DNA of 64,000 nt from Isoalcanivorax pacificus W11-5 (GTDB taxonomy: Bacteria; Pseudomonadota; Gammaproteobacteria; Pseudomonadales; Alcanivoracaceae). This document shows positions 43,028-53,801 of the stretch, piece after piece. The position numbers and the translations under genes are program-made. The stretch covers positions 1,550,001 to 1,614,000 of the forward strand of contig NZ_CP004387.1 of NCBI RefSeq assembly GCF_000299335.2, written 5' to 3'. How positions within the stretch are numbered: position 1 is the stretch's first letter; each line of letters begins with the position of its first letter. The notes beneath the pieces are model-generated. The model did not search any database. It was not told the DNA's origin and saw only the letters and a list, made by a program, of their open reading frames with translations.

Positions 43028-44236
43028 ATGGACTTTCGCTTCAGCGACAAAGTCGAGACGCTACGCGCCCAGGTGCGCGAGTTCATGCAGCAGCAGGTGT
43101 TGCCGCAGGAGGCCACTTACGCCGAACAACTGGCCGCGAATCCCTGGGAGACGCCGCCGGTGATGGAAACTCTCAAGCAGCAGGCCCGCGACGCCGGCCT
43201 GTGGAACCTGTTCCTGCCGCAGGAGCACGGTGACTACAGCGCCGGCCTGACCAACCTGGAATATGCCCCGCTGGCGGAGGAAATGGGCCGCAGCGTGATG
43301 GCCTCGGAAGTGTTCAACTGCGCCGCACCGGACACCGGCAACATGGAAGTGCTGGCCAAGTACGGCAACGCCGAACAGCGTCAGCGCTGGCTGGCGCCGC
43401 TGCTGGAAGGCCGTATCCGCTCCGCGTTTGCCATGACCGAGCCGGAGGTGGCGTCGTCGGATGCCACCAATATCGAGACCTCCATCCGCCGCGACGGCGA
43501 TGACTACGTGATCAATGGCCGCAAGTTCTACATCAGCGGCGCCATGCGCAAGAGCTGCGAGATCATGATCGTGATGGGCAAGACCGACCCGGACAACCCG
43601 AACCGCTACCAGCAGCAATCGCAGGTGCTGGTGCCGGTGAACACGCCGGGGGTGACGGTGAAACGTGCCATGACGGTGTTCGGCTACAACGATGCCCCCG
43701 AAGGTCATGCCGAGGTGTTGTTCGAAAACGTGCGCGTGCCGGTGGAGAACATTATTCTCGGTGAGGGCCGTGGCTTCGAGATCGCCCAGGGCCGGCTCGG
43801 GCCGGGCCGCATTCATCATTGCATGCGGCTTATTGGTGCGGCACAGCGGGCGTTCGAACTGATGTGCGAGCGGGCCAACCGGCGTGTGGCGTTCGGTCAG
43901 CCACTGATAAAGCAGGGCTCCGTGCGGGAGGACATCGCCCGCTCGTACTGCGAGATTGAACAGGCCCGGCTGATGACCCTGAAAGCGGCGGACATGATGG
44001 ACCGCGTCGGCAACAAAGACGCGCGCGACATGATCGCCATGATCAAGATCGTGGCGCCGAACATGGCGCTGAATGTGATCGACCGCGCCATGCAGATTCA
44101 CGGCGCCGCCGGGCTGAGCCAGGATACGCCGCTGGCGCATTTCTTTGCCTATGCCCGCACCCTGCGGCTGGCGGATGGCCCGGACCAGGTGCACATGATG
44201 CAGCTGGGACGCAACCTGGCCGCACAGTTCGGCTGA
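43028..44236 (+). CDS. Acyl-CoA dehydrogenase, ACAD10/ACAD11 type
   Basis: A 402-aa flavoenzyme with the ACAD domains: [19 protein letters not shown] (FAD loop), [20 protein letters not shown], and [16 protein letters not shown], where the ADGPD block replaces the YEGTSQ motif bearing the catalytic Glu of ordinary ACADs. This D-G-P-D/E pattern marks the ACAD10/11 branch. GAGGG at 43016-43020 suits ATG 43028 better than ATG 43022. With the adjacent APH-like kinase gene it forms the split equivalent of the fused human ACAD10/11. Confidence 0.88.
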   Translation: MDFRFSDKVETLRAQVREFMQQQVLPQEATYAEQLAANPWETPPVMETLKQQARDAGLWNLFLPQEHGDYSAGLTNLEYAPLAEEMGRSVMASEVFNCAAPDTGNMEVLAKYGNAEQRQRWLAPLLEGRIRSAFAMTEPEVASSDATNIETSIRRDGDDYVINGRKFYISGAMRKSCEIMIVMGKTDPDNPNRYQQQSQVLVPVNTPGVTVKRAMTVFGYNDAPEGHAEVLFENVRVPVENIILGEGRGFEIAQGRLGPGRIHHCMRLIGAAQRAFELMCERANRRVAFGQPLIKQGSVREDIARSYCEIEQARLMTLKAADMMDRVGNKDARDMIAMIKIVAPNMALNVIDRAMQIHGAAGLSQDTPLAHFFAYARTLRLADGPDQVHMMQLGRNLAAQFG

Positions 44237-44261
44237 CAGACAACAACAAAGAGGGAAGCTC

Positions 44262-45293
44262 ATGTCACAGGTGGACAGCCTGGATACCGAAAAACTGGCC
44301 GGTTATCTCGCAGCGCAGATTCCCGGCTTTCGCGGCCCGCTGAGCGCGACCAAATTCGACGGCGGCCAGTCCAACCCGACGTTCCGTCTGGACGCGGCGT
44401 CCGGCCAGTATGTGCTGCGTCGCCAGCCGCCGGGCAAGCTGCTGCCGTCGGCGCATGCCGTGGACCGCGAGTTCCGTGTCATGCACGCGCTGCGCGACAC
44501 CGACGTGCCGGTGCCGAACGTCGTTCATCTGTGCGAAGACCGCGACGTCATCGGCTCCCTGTTTTACGTGATGGAATTCTGCCAGGGCCGGATCTTCTGG
44601 GATGCCGCGATTCCTGAAGTGGACAATGCCCAGCGCACGGCCATGTACGATGAAATGAACCGCGTGCTGGCGGCGCTGCACAGTGTCAATGTCGAGGCCG
44701 TTGGCCTGGCGGACTACGGCAAGCCCGGCAGTTATTTCGAGCGTCAGATTGGCCGCTGGAGCAAACAGTATCGCGCCTCGGAGCTGCGCCGCATCGAGGC
44801 GATGGAACAACTGATCGAGTGGCTGGAGACACACCAGCCGGCAGATGACGGCCAGGTGTCACTGGTGCATGGTGACTTCCGCCTGGACAACATGATGTGG
44901 GCGCCGGACGAGCCAAAAGTTATCGCCATACTCGACTGGGAACTGTCCACGCTGGGCCATCCGCTGGCAGACCTGGCCTATCAATGCATGCAACTGCGCA
45001 TGCCTGCTTCCGGTGGCACCTTGTCCGGCCTGGCCGGCAAGGATCGCGGTGCGCTGGGCATTCCCACCGAACGGGAATATGTCGCCGACTATTGCAAACG
45101 CCGCGGCCTCAGTGGCATCGACAACTGGGAATTCTATCTCGCGTTCAGCTTCTTCCGTCTTGCCGCCATCGCCCAGGGCGTGGCCAAGCGGGCACAGGAA
45201 GGCAACGCGTCCAGCAAACAGGCCGCATGGGCCGGCAGCGTGGTCGAACCGCTGGCCATGGCGGCCATGCAGATCGTCACCCAGGGTGCCTGA
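44262..45293 (+). CDS. APH-family kinase (ACAD10/11 kinase domain type, LvaA-like)
   Basis: 343 aa with the protein-kinase-like aminoglycoside phosphotransferase fold: FDGGQSNPTFRL (glycine loop), YVLRRQPPG (ATP Lys region), catalytic loop VHGDFRLDN (Asp), and metal motif AILDWELSTLGHP. The N-rich GGQSNPT and the linkage to an ACAD gene identify the branch that phosphorylates 4-hydroxyacyl-CoA, not an antibiotic resistance enzyme. It lies 25 bp after the ACAD gene. Confidence 0.85.
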   Translation: MSQVDSLDTEKLAGYLAAQIPGFRGPLSATKFDGGQSNPTFRLDAASGQYVLRRQPPGKLLPSAHAVDREFRVMHALRDTDVPVPNVVHLCEDRDVIGSLFYVMEFCQGRIFWDAAIPEVDNAQRTAMYDEMNRVLAALHSVNVEAVGLADYGKPGSYFERQIGRWSKQYRASELRRIEAMEQLIEWLETHQPADDGQVSLVHGDFRLDNMMWAPDEPKVIAILDWELSTLGHPLADLAYQCMQLRMPASGGTLSGLAGKDRGALGIPTEREYVADYCKRRGLSGIDNWEFYLAFSFFRLAAIAQGVAKRAQEGNASSKQAAWAGSVVEPLAMAAMQIVTQGA

Positions 45294-45319
45294 TACACGG
45301 CGCCTGACAGGAGAAAAGC

Positions 45320-46084
45320 ATGAGTACAAAACTGTTTGACCTGACCGGCCGTGTTGCGCTGGTCACCGGCGCCAGCCGGGGTATCGGCGAAGCCATCGCC
45401 CGCCTGCTGGCGGAGCAGGGCGCGCACGTGATCGTCTCCAGCCGCAAGCTGGACGATTGCCGCACCGTGGCCGACGACATCAAGGCCAGGGGCGGCAGTG
45501 CCGAACCCTTCGCCTGCCATATCGGCGAGATGGGCCAGATCACAGCGGTGTTCGAGTACATCCGCGCGGCCCATGGCAGGCTGGATATCCTGATCAACAA
45601 CGCGGCGGCCAACCCGTACTTCGGCCACATCCTCGACACGCCAGTCGATGCGTTCAACAAGACCGTGGACGTGAACCTGCGCGGCTACTTCTACATGAGC
45701 GTGGAAGGCGCAAAACTGATGCGCGACAACGGCGGTGGCAGCATCGTCAACACCGCCTCGGTGAACGGCATCCGGCCGGGCATGGCGCAGGGCATCTATT
45801 CGATCTCCAAGGCCGCCGTGATCAGCATGACGAAAGCATTCGCGCAGGAATGCGCGCCGTTCAATATTCGCGTCAATGCCTTATTGCCGGGCCTGACCAA
45901 GACCAAATTCGCCGGCGCACTGTTCCAGCAGGAAAGCATCTACAAAAGCGCCATTGCGCAGATTCCCATGCGCCGCCATGCCGAGCCGGATGAAATGGCC
46001 GGCACCGTGTTGTACCTGGTGTCCGATGCGGCCAGCTATGTCACCGGCGAGTGTGTTGTCGTTGATGGCGGCTTTACCCTCTGA
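45320..46084 (+). CDS. Short-chain dehydrogenase/reductase
   Basis: 254 aa. NAD(P) motif TGASRGIGEA, NNAAAN, catalytic Ser region NTASVNG and YSISK (Tyr-x3-Lys). It ends in VVVDGGFTL. It belongs to the classical SDR family close to 3-oxoacyl-ACP reductase-like enzymes often co-located with ACAD10/11 genes. It overlaps the next SDR by one base. Probably oxidises the 3-hydroxyacyl-CoA product, by context. Confidence 0.85.
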   Translation: MSTKLFDLTGRVALVTGASRGIGEAIARLLAEQGAHVIVSSRKLDDCRTVADDIKARGGSAEPFACHIGEMGQITAVFEYIRAAHGRLDILINNAAANPYFGHILDTPVDAFNKTVDVNLRGYFYMSVEGAKLMRDNGGGSIVNTASVNGIRPGMAQGIYSISKAAVISMTKAFAQECAPFNIRVNALLPGLTKTKFAGALFQQESIYKSAIAQIPMRRHAEPDEMAGTVLYLVSDAASYVTGECVVVDGGFTL

Positions 46085-46875
46085 TGGGCGGCACAGTGCG
46101 TGACCCCTTGCTGGATTTCAGCGGGCACCGGGTGCTGATCACCGGCGCTGGCAGTGGCTTTGGTGCGCTGCTGGCGCAGGCACTCGCTGAGCGCGGTGCG
46201 TCACTGGTGCTGGGCGACCTCCAGAGTGCTCCGCTGAATGCACTGGCCGATTCATTGCGCTCGCAGGGCGCAAGCGTGGTGGCGCAGGCGGGTGACGTGT
46301 CCAGCGAGGCGACGTGCCGCGCGCTGGTGGACGCCGCCGTCGAACAGTTCGGCGGGCTGGACAGCGCCGTCAACAATGCCGGTATCGCCCATCCCTTCAT
46401 TTCCTTCGAGCACCTGGACGAAGCCACGTTGGACCGCCAGTTTGCGGTCAACGTCAAAGGCGTGATGTTCGGCATGAAATACCAGATCCCGGCCATTCGG
46501 GCGCAGGGCGGCGGGGCAATCCTGAACGTCAGTTCCATGGCGGGCCTGGGCGGCGCACCCAAGATCGGTGCCTACGCCGCCGCCAAGCATGCCGTGATCG
46601 GCCTGACCCGGACGGCTGCCGTGGAACAGGCACGGCACAAGCTGCGCATCAACGCCATCTGTCCCTATTACACCCACACCCCGATGGTGGACGAAGGCGA
46701 CCTCAGCGGGACCGACCGTGATGCTGTACAGGCCATGATGGCTGCCGGCTCACCGATGAAACGCCTGGGCCAGCCGGCCGAAATCGTGGCGGTGATGCTG
46801 ATGCTGTTGTCGCCGGCCAACACCTTCATGACCGGCCAGGCGGTGGCCGTCGACGGCGGTGTATCCGCTTTCTGA
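46084..46875 (+). CDS. Short-chain dehydrogenase/reductase
   Basis: 263 aa. TGAGSGFGALLA, NNAGIAHPF, LNVSSMAGLGG (Ser) and YAAAK (Tyr-x3-Lys) are present; VAVDGGVSAF end. It starts at the A of the preceding TGA (TGATG), so it is translationally coupled. It is distinct in sequence from the preceding SDR, implying a second oxidation or reduction in the same route. Confidence 0.85.
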   Translation: MGGTVRDPLLDFSGHRVLITGAGSGFGALLAQALAERGASLVLGDLQSAPLNALADSLRSQGASVVAQAGDVSSEATCRALVDAAVEQFGGLDSAVNNAGIAHPFISFEHLDEATLDRQFAVNVKGVMFGMKYQIPAIRAQGGGAILNVSSMAGLGGAPKIGAYAAAKHAVIGLTRTAAVEQARHKLRINAICPYYTHTPMVDEGDLSGTDRDAVQAMMAAGSPMKRLGQPAEIVAVMLMLLSPANTFMTGQAVAVDGGVSAF

Positions 46876-46938
46876 ACCTGTCCGATGTTCCTCGCTCACC
46901 CCGCGCCGCCCGGCGCAGGGCGCTGTCGCGTGCCTGCC

Positions 46939-46954
46939 CAAAATAGTACTTTCG
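46939..46954 (+). promoter_or_regulatory. Candidate exa-type regulatory element upstream of the response regulator
   Basis: AAAATAGTACTTTCG agrees at 12 of 15 bases with AAAATAGTCCCTTGG found before exaC. It lies about 140 bp before the regulator gene at 47092. Confidence 0.35.
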
Positions 46955-47091
46955 AACAATAGCGGCTGCAGACGTAAGCCCATAGAGTTAATACTGCTAC
47001 ACAGGCTGCCCGTGACACCCTGGAACCGGCCACTGCGGGCACCATGACCTGAATAATCGATAACAAGCCGGGTGGCAGGAGCGTGCCGTTC

Positions 47092-47772
47092 ATGTATCAG
47101 GTCCTGATTGCAGACGATCACCCCCTTTTCCGCGAGGCCATCGCGCGGGTGATTGATGATGGCTTTCCCGGCAGTACATTGCTGGAAGCCTCCGACCTGG
47201 ACGCCACCCTGGCGCTGGTGGCGGAAAACGACGATATCGACCTGGTGCTGCTGGACCTGAACATGCCGGGCATGCAGGGGCTGGGCGGGCTGGTGCAGTT
47301 GCGTAACCAGTTTCCCACCGTGCCGGCGGTGATCGTCTCCGCCGAGGAAGACAAGCGCGTCATTCTGCAGACGGTCACCTACGGTGCAGTGGGCTTCATT
47401 ACCAAGTCGACGCCACGCAAACAGATGATTCATGCGCTGGAGCAGATCCTCAACGGTTCGGTGTACCTGCCTTCAGATATTATCCGCGCGGATGCGTCAT
47501 CCGGTTCGTCACGGCACCATGATCCCGGCCTGTTGCCGGAACTGCTGGAGAGCCTGACCCGCAAACAGTTGCAGGTGTTCGAACGCATGGCACGTGGCGA
47601 GTCCAACAAAGTCATTGCCTACGAGCTGAATATCGCCGAAAGCACCGTCAAAGCGCACGTGTCTGCCATCCTGCGCAAGCTCGGCGCAACCAACCGTGTG
47701 CAGGCAATCCTGTCGGCCAGCGACATTGATTTCGGTGCCTACCTCAAGCGGCCGCAGAAAGTGACGGAGTAA
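47092..47772 (+). CDS. LuxR-type response regulator of ethanol oxidation (ErbR/AgmR-like)
   Basis: 226 aa. Receiver domain with [13 protein letters not shown] (acidic pocket), [11 protein letters not shown] (phospho-Asp), VSAEEDKR and GFITKS (Lys); a C-terminal LuxR HTH follows ([43 protein letters not shown]). The receiver closely resembles AgmR/ErbR, which activates exaA and PQQ genes in Pseudomonas. AGGAG at 47076-47080 supports ATG 47092. Its neighbours are the FIST and hybrid kinase genes, as in the P. aeruginosa exa region. Confidence 0.88.
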   Translation: MYQVLIADDHPLFREAIARVIDDGFPGSTLLEASDLDATLALVAENDDIDLVLLDLNMPGMQGLGGLVQLRNQFPTVPAVIVSAEEDKRVILQTVTYGAVGFITKSTPRKQMIHALEQILNGSVYLPSDIIRADASSGSSRHHDPGLLPELLESLTRKQLQVFERMARGESNKVIAYELNIAESTVKAHVSAILRKLGATNRVQAILSASDIDFGAYLKRPQKVTE

Positions 47773-47886
47773 ACCGGTGTAACAAAACGCCAACGCCGGC
47801 TGGCTTCACGCTGCCAGGGCGAAGGCCCAGAATCAGGGTCTTGAAGCAGAGCGTCCAAGGACAACAAGAAAATTCGGGAGTGCACC

Positions 47887-49021
<1,135 letters not shown>

Positions 49022-49044
<23 letters not shown>

Positions 49045-50449
49045 TGCGGCCGTGCCGCCGGACGAGCGGTCGCCCTGGGATCTGCACGAAGCGCGCCTGA
49101 TGGCCGAAAACGCGCGGTTGAAGCGTATCTGCGATGCGCTGATCGAGCGCGTGGAGGCGAGCAACATGGCGCCCACGGCGCCATACGCCGCGTTCCAGCA
49201 CTCCGTGGTGCTGGCCGAGCAGGTGCGCGAGCGGACCCAGGCGCTGCGCGAGGTGAACAAACAGCTGCTGGCGGAAATCGAAGAACGGCGGCGGATGGAA
49301 TTGCGCCTGCGCGAGGCCACCGAAAAAGCCGAGCAGGCGAACCTGTCGAAGACCCGTTTTGTGGCGGCCGTCAGCCACGACCTGATGCAGCCACTGAATG
49401 CCGCGCGGCTGTTCACCAGCGCGCTGCAGGAAAACCCGGACCATAACACCGCGTTCCAGCTCAGCCACATCAGCACCGCCCTGCGCGATCTGGAATCCCT
49501 CATCACCACCTTATCCGATGCCTCGAAGCTGGATGCCGGGGTGGTCACGGCGGAGATCGGCGTGTTCCCGCTGCGCCGGTTGCTGGATGTGCTGGCCGAA
49601 GAGTTCCGGCAGATGGCGCAGCAGAAAGGGCTGCGCTTCCGTTATGTGCCCACGTCACTGCTGGTCCGTTCCGACCCGCAGTTGCTCAGCCGCATCATGC
49701 GCAACCTGCTGTCCAACGCGGTGCGCTACACAGAAAGCGGCACCATTCTGCTCGGCTGCCGGCGCGTCAACGGACAGGTGGAGGTGATGGTGGCGGACAC
49801 CGGCATCGGTATCCGCCAGGACCAGATCGGTGAGATTTTCGAGGAGTTCAAACGCGGCAAACAGGCGGTGCGCTATCACGAACGGGGTCTGGGATTGGGT
49901 TTGGCCATTGTCGAAAAGATCAGCCAGATACTGGCGCATCCGCTACGGGTCCGGTCGCGGCTCAGTGAAGGCTCGTGCTTTTCTCTGACGCTGCCTGTGG
50001 CGCCGCCCTCGGAATACAACGCCCGTGTCATGCAGGCGGGCCAGCTGGCCAGCCATTCACTGCTGGGGCTGCGGGTATGGGTGGTGGATAACGACGAGGC
50101 GATCTGCATCGGCATGCGCACGTTGCTGGAGCAGTGGGGCTGTGAAGTTGTGGTGGCGGAATCGCTGTCGGCACTGCGTGCCCAGGTGGATACCACCGCC
50201 GACGAAGCCGATGTGGTGCTGATGGATTACCATCTCGATCCGGGCACCGACGATGGCATCACCGTGGCGGAATTCATCAATGCCGGCCGCCGCACGCCGT
50301 TGCCGGTTATCCTGGTGACAGCGGACCGCAGTGCGCGGCTGAAACAGCGCTGCGCGCAGAGTGGCTACATGCAGGTATACAAACCGATAAAACCGCTGAA
50401 ACTGAAGATGGCATTGCAGCAGTTTTCCGGTGCCATGCAGATTGAATGA
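49022..50449 (+). CDS. Hybrid sensor histidine kinase (ErcS'/NahK-like)
   Basis: 475 aa. An N-terminal coiled coil (about 25-105), HisKA with AAVSHDLMQPLNAARLF (phospho-His), HATPase with NLLSNAVRYT, ADTGIGI and GLGLGLAIVEKI, and a C-terminal receiver with VVDNDEAI and LMDYHLDPG (phospho-Asp). There is no membrane segment or PAS domain; input is probably from the FIST partner. TTG 49022 start with GGAG at 49011-49014. Likely feeds the LuxR regulator through phosphotransfer. Confidence 0.88.
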
Positions 50450-50469
50450 CGGCGCCGGTTGGCGCCGTC
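50448..50469. terminator. Hairpin between convergent genes
   Basis: GACGGCGCC-GGTT-GGCGCCGTC, a 9-bp perfect stem beginning at the kinase stop and ending 8 bp before the pentapeptide gene stop. No T run on either side; it may act as a bidirectional pause or block. Confidence 0.45.
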
Positions 50470-50476
50470 GCAGGGT

Positions 50477-51139
50477 TCAGTGTTCCCAGTCGAACGGGCA
50501 GGCGGTGCAGCCGGTCATGTCCACCATCTGGAAATTTCCGTAGCGCAGGTTGGCGCCTTCCAGGTTGGCGTCCCGCAATACAGCCAGGTTCATCTTGACC
50601 TCCTGCAGGTTGGCGTCGCGCAGGTCGGCACCGTTGAAGGCCGCCTTGTTCAGCCAGGCCATTTCCAGATTGGCACCGCGCAGCGTTGCATGGTGCCAGC
50701 GCGAGCGCGTCAGGCGGCCAAACTCAAAATTGGCGCCGGTGGCGTCGACGTTGTCGAACACGGTGTTCTGCGCAAACAGGTTCCAGCTCTGGATCGCCAG
50801 CAGGCTGGCGCCGGTCAGGTCCGCACTGCGCAGGTTGGTGCTCATCAGGCTGGCCCGGCCAAGGTTGGCGCCGCGCAGGTTGGCCCCTTCCAGATCGACC
50901 CCGCGCAGGTTCGTGTGGCGCAGGTCCGCGCCTTCGAGGTTGGCGCCCTTGAAGTTGGCGCCGGTCAGGTCCAGTCCGTGCAGGTCGGCGCCCCTGAGAT
51001 TCGCGCCGGGGCATTCGGCTTCCGGTTGCAGGACACAGCCGTTATGCGCCGGTGCGTCGGCACTGAAGCCTTCGGCCAGCGCCGTGAGCGGCAGTAATGA
51101 AAACAGTGTCGCCAGGCAGGGCAGGGTGAATCGCATCAT
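50477..51139 (-). CDS. Secreted pentapeptide-repeat protein
   Basis: 220 aa. A signal peptide (LPCLATLFSLLPLTALA) is followed by a long run of A(D/N)LxG units (ANLRGADLHGLDLTGANFKGANLEGADL...) forming a right-handed beta helix, interrupted once (about 110-130) and closed by a CTAC pair (GCTACPFDWEH). It is downstream of exaA on the same strand. A pentapeptide gene next to exaA also occurs in Pseudomonas. Function unknown; periplasmic scaffold is a guess. Confidence 0.8.
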   Translation of the reverse strand: MMRFTLPCLATLFSLLPLTALAEGFSADAPAHNGCVLQPEAECPGANLRGADLHGLDLTGANFKGANLEGADLRHTNLRGVDLEGANLRGANLGRASLMSTNLRSADLTGASLLAIQSWNLFAQNTVFDNVDATGANFEFGRLTRSRWHHATLRGANLEMAWLNKAAFNGADLRDANLQEVKMNLAVLRDANLEGANLRYGNFQMVDMTGCTACPFDWEH

Positions 51140-51151
51140 GACGTGGCTCCG

Positions 51152-51181
51152 GAAAAGAGCCAGCCCGCAATGCGGGCTGGC
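51152..51181 (-). terminator. Terminator of exaA
   Basis: GCCAGCCCGCA/TGCGGGCTGGC (51159-51181) with TCTTTT on the minus strand. It separates exaA from the pentapeptide gene, which would then need read-through or its own promoter. Confidence 0.75.
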
Positions 51182-51189
51182 AGTTGTTG

Positions 51190-53070
51190 TTATTTCTTTG
51201 CAAGATCGCGGGCAAACTCAGGCAGCTTGAACACCCAGAATGAGCCTCCCTGGGAGATCGGTTTGGTCAGCTCGGCCATGTCACCGCCCCACAGCGGCAC
51301 CGCGCCACCGTAGCCGGCGGTCACGCCGATATACTGTTCCCCGTCCATTTCCCAGGTGATCGGCGGCGAGATGATTCCGGTGCCAACCTGGAACTTCCAC
51401 AGCTCTTCGCCGGTTTTCGCATCGAACGCCTTGAAGTAGCCGTCGCCGGTGCCGGTGAATACCAGGTTGCCCTTGGTGGCCAGTACGCCGGCCCACAGCG
51501 GCATGGGTTCCTTGTGTTCCCAGGCGACTTCGCCGGTGACCGGGTTCATCGCCCGCAGGATGCCGACGTGATCATCAAACAGGCGCTTGATGCGGAAACC
51601 CATGCCGAGGTACGCGGAGCCAGGCTGGTATTCAACTTCTTCGGTCCAGTAGTCTTCTTTCCAGTGGTTGCCGGGAACATAGAACAGACCGGTGTCCTGG
51701 CTGTAGGCCATCGGGTTCCAGTTCTTGCCGCCGAGGAACGGTGGTGACACTTCCACGGCGGGCGAGCGCGTTTCTCCCTCTTTCAGGCGTGCCGGGCGTT
51801 GTCCTTCCACTTCCACCGGGCGGCCGGTTTCCAGATCAATGTGGCTGGCCCAGGTAATGCCATCGACAAACGGGAACGCGTTCAGCAGTTCACCACTGGT
51901 GCGGTCGGTGACGTAGAAGAAACCGTTGCGGTCAGCGTGTGCGCCGGCGCTGTGCCGGCGCCCGTCCTTGTCCCTGTAATCGAACAGCACGATCTCGTTG
52001 TTGCCGGAGAAATCCCAGGCATCGTTGGGGGTGTGTTGATAGAACCACTTGATTTCGCCCGTGCTTGGATCGACGCCCACCTGACCAGAGGTGTACAGGC
52101 TGTCGTAATCCTTCGGATCGCCGTCCGGGGCGGTGCGCGCCCAGCCATTCCAGGGAGCCGGGTTGCCGGCGCCGATGACGATGGTGTTGCTGGCCACATC
52201 AAAGGTTGCACTCTGCCACGGTGCGCCACCGCCCTGGCTCCAGGCCTGCACTTTTCCGGTTTCACTGTTCGGATCATCCGGCCAGCTCGGCGCGCGCGGG
52301 TCACCGCTGGGCGTGCTGTCCTCGCCGTTGAGGCGGCCGATGTGGCCTTCCACGAACGGGCGCATCCAGATTTCTTCGCCGGTTTCCGGGTCGCGCGCAA
52401 ACAGTTTGCCGACCACACCGAATTCGTCGCCGGAGGAACCGTGGATCAGCAGCACGCGGCCGGTCTTCTGGTCCTTCACGATGGTCGGCGCGCCGGTCAT
52501 GGTGTAGCCAACGCGGTGATCGGCAAATTTTTCACGCCAGACGACACGGCCGGTGTCCTTGTCCAGCGCCACGATGGACGCATCCAGGGTGCCGAAGAAA
52601 ATCTTGTTGCCGTAAATGGCGGCGCCCCGGTTGACCACGTCACAGCAGGGACGGATATCGTCCGGCAGACGGTGGCTGTAGGTCCACAGCCGGCGACCGG
52701 TTCGCGCATCAATGGCAAACACACGCGAGTAGGAACCGGTCACGTAGATGACACCGTCATGCACCAGCGCCTGGGATTCCTGCCCGCGCTGTTTTTCGTC
52801 ACCGAACGAGAACGACCACGCCGGTGTCAGCATGGCCACGTTTTCACTGTTGACCTGTGTCATCGGGCTGTAGCGCTGGGCGTGGATGCCCAGGCCGTAC
52901 ATCAGCACGTCCCCGGTGGTGTCCTGGTCCCGTGCGATGTCCTCCCAGGTGACGCCCTTGGCCATGACGGTGCCACTGGAACAGGCAGCCAGCACGGCGG
53001 ACACGGAAAGCATGCCGACCATGCGGCTGACCTTCCCGTGGAGCGGCGAATATCGACTTATTCTTTTCAT
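51190..53070 (-). CDS. exaA: PQQ-dependent alcohol (ethanol) dehydrogenase, calcium type
   Basis: A 626-aa periplasmic quinoprotein oxidising primary alcohols. An N-terminal signal precedes an eight-bladed propeller with tryptophan-docking repeats. The vicinal disulfide PCCDVV, the PQQ/metal residues and the catalytic Asp in NDAWDFSGNNE are visible. The residue two after that Asp is Ser, not the extra Asp of lanthanide enzymes, so it is ExaA/PedE-like. GAGG 8 bp before ATG 53070. It is divergent from exaB, its electron acceptor. No haem-binding C-terminal domain, so this is the type I (soluble) form. Confidence 0.95.
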   Translation of the reverse strand: MKRISRYSPLHGKVSRMVGMLSVSAVLAACSSGTVMAKGVTWEDIARDQDTTGDVLMYGLGIHAQRYSPMTQVNSENVAMLTPAWSFSFGDEKQRGQESQALVHDGVIYVTGSYSRVFAIDARTGRRLWTYSHRLPDDIRPCCDVVNRGAAIYGNKIFFGTLDASIVALDKDTGRVVWREKFADHRVGYTMTGAPTIVKDQKTGRVLLIHGSSGDEFGVVGKLFARDPETGEEIWMRPFVEGHIGRLNGEDSTPSGDPRAPSWPDDPNSETGKVQAWSQGGGAPWQSATFDVASNTIVIGAGNPAPWNGWARTAPDGDPKDYDSLYTSGQVGVDPSTGEIKWFYQHTPNDAWDFSGNNEIVLFDYRDKDGRRHSAGAHADRNGFFYVTDRTSGELLNAFPFVDGITWASHIDLETGRPVEVEGQRPARLKEGETRSPAVEVSPPFLGGKNWNPMAYSQDTGLFYVPGNHWKEDYWTEEVEYQPGSAYLGMGFRIKRLFDDHVGILRAMNPVTGEVAWEHKEPMPLWAGVLATKGNLVFTGTGDGYFKAFDAKTGEELWKFQVGTGIISPPITWEMDGEQYIGVTAGYGGAVPLWGGDMAELTKPISQGGSFWVFKLPEFARDLAKK

Positions 53071-53256
53071 AACTCAGCCTCAGCTTGGATGGTGGAACCT
53101 GTCTGTGCCGATCAGGGCACAGGCAGGGTATGGCGGGGTTACGACGCGCCGGGGTACAGCAATCCCTGGCCTGCGCTGTGGAGACTATTCAGTCAGAGAG
53201 CGAGCGCCCGGGGCTACCGACCGTGGGCGCAAACTTTCTAGCCAATTGGGTCTACG

Positions 53257-53269
53257 ACCAAGGGACTAT
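53257..53269. promoter_or_regulatory. Shared exa element, copy 1 (exaA/exaB intergenic)
   Basis: ACCAAGGGACTAT; the complement ATAGTCCCTTGGT faces exaA. It is identical over 13 bases to the element before exaC. It lies 187 bp from exaA and 88 bp from exaB. The remaining 287-bp divergent gap shows no gene. Confidence 0.6.
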
Positions 53270-53357
53270 GCCGGGTGCGGCCAAGGACTAGTTCTGCTTC
53301 GCGGGGGGCGTCAGTAGATTGAAGGCTGACCCTGAACGCTATCCGGACGGTAACGAC

Positions 53358-53798
53358 ATGAACACAACAACACGCATGATCCTGGGTGTGATGCTGCTCG
53401 GCGGCACGCTGTTTGCCCACGGCCACGGCAATGTGACGCCACAGGGTGTCGACCTGCGCGGCCTGGAACTGCTGGGGGACACATGGCGCGACACCAATCC
53501 GTATCGCGAAGCGCATCCGCAGCATGCACTCGCGGTGGACGTGGGCCGCTCCGCGTATAACCAGAATTGCGCTGCCTGCCACGGCCTGGAAGCGAAGTCC
53601 GGCGGTATTGCCCCGGACCTGCGCGAACTGGAAAACGGTGATTACGGTGATGAGTGGTACAAGGAGCGGGTGGTCAACGGCGCGGTACGTGATGGTCGTG
53701 TGCTGATGCCGAAAATGGCCGACTATCTGAGCCAGGAAGCCCTGTGGGCGATCCGCAGCTGGCTGGAAACCGTCAGCCTGCAAACCACCGGTCAATAA
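53358..53798 (+). CDS. exaB: Cytochrome c550, electron acceptor of the quinoprotein
   Basis: 146 aa. A signal peptide (MILGVMLLGGTLFAHGHG) is followed by one haem site CAACH near residue 71-75 and a distal Met in RVLMPKMADYL. The spacing WRDTNPYREAH before the haem and the size match ExaB. It accepts electrons from PQQ alcohol dehydrogenase in the periplasm. ATG 53358 is chosen because it places the signal peptide at the N-terminus. No strong ribosome site. Confidence 0.93.
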   Translation: MNTTTRMILGVMLLGGTLFAHGHGNVTPQGVDLRGLELLGDTWRDTNPYREAHPQHALAVDVGRSAYNQNCAACHGLEAKSGGIAPDLRELENGDYGDEWYKERVVNGAVRDGRVLMPKMADYLSQEALWAIRSWLETVSLQTTGQ

Positions 53799-53801
53799 GA
53801 C

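Noticed and set aside
44262-45293. Aminoglycoside resistance phosphotransferase
   Set aside because: The GGQSNPT loop and the operon with an ADGPD-type ACAD place it in the ACAD10/11 kinase branch; nothing suggests antibiotic modification.
51190-53070. Lanthanide-dependent (XoxF/PedH-type) alcohol dehydrogenase
   Set aside because: The position two residues after the catalytic Asp is Ser (WDFSG), not the Asp required for lanthanide binding.
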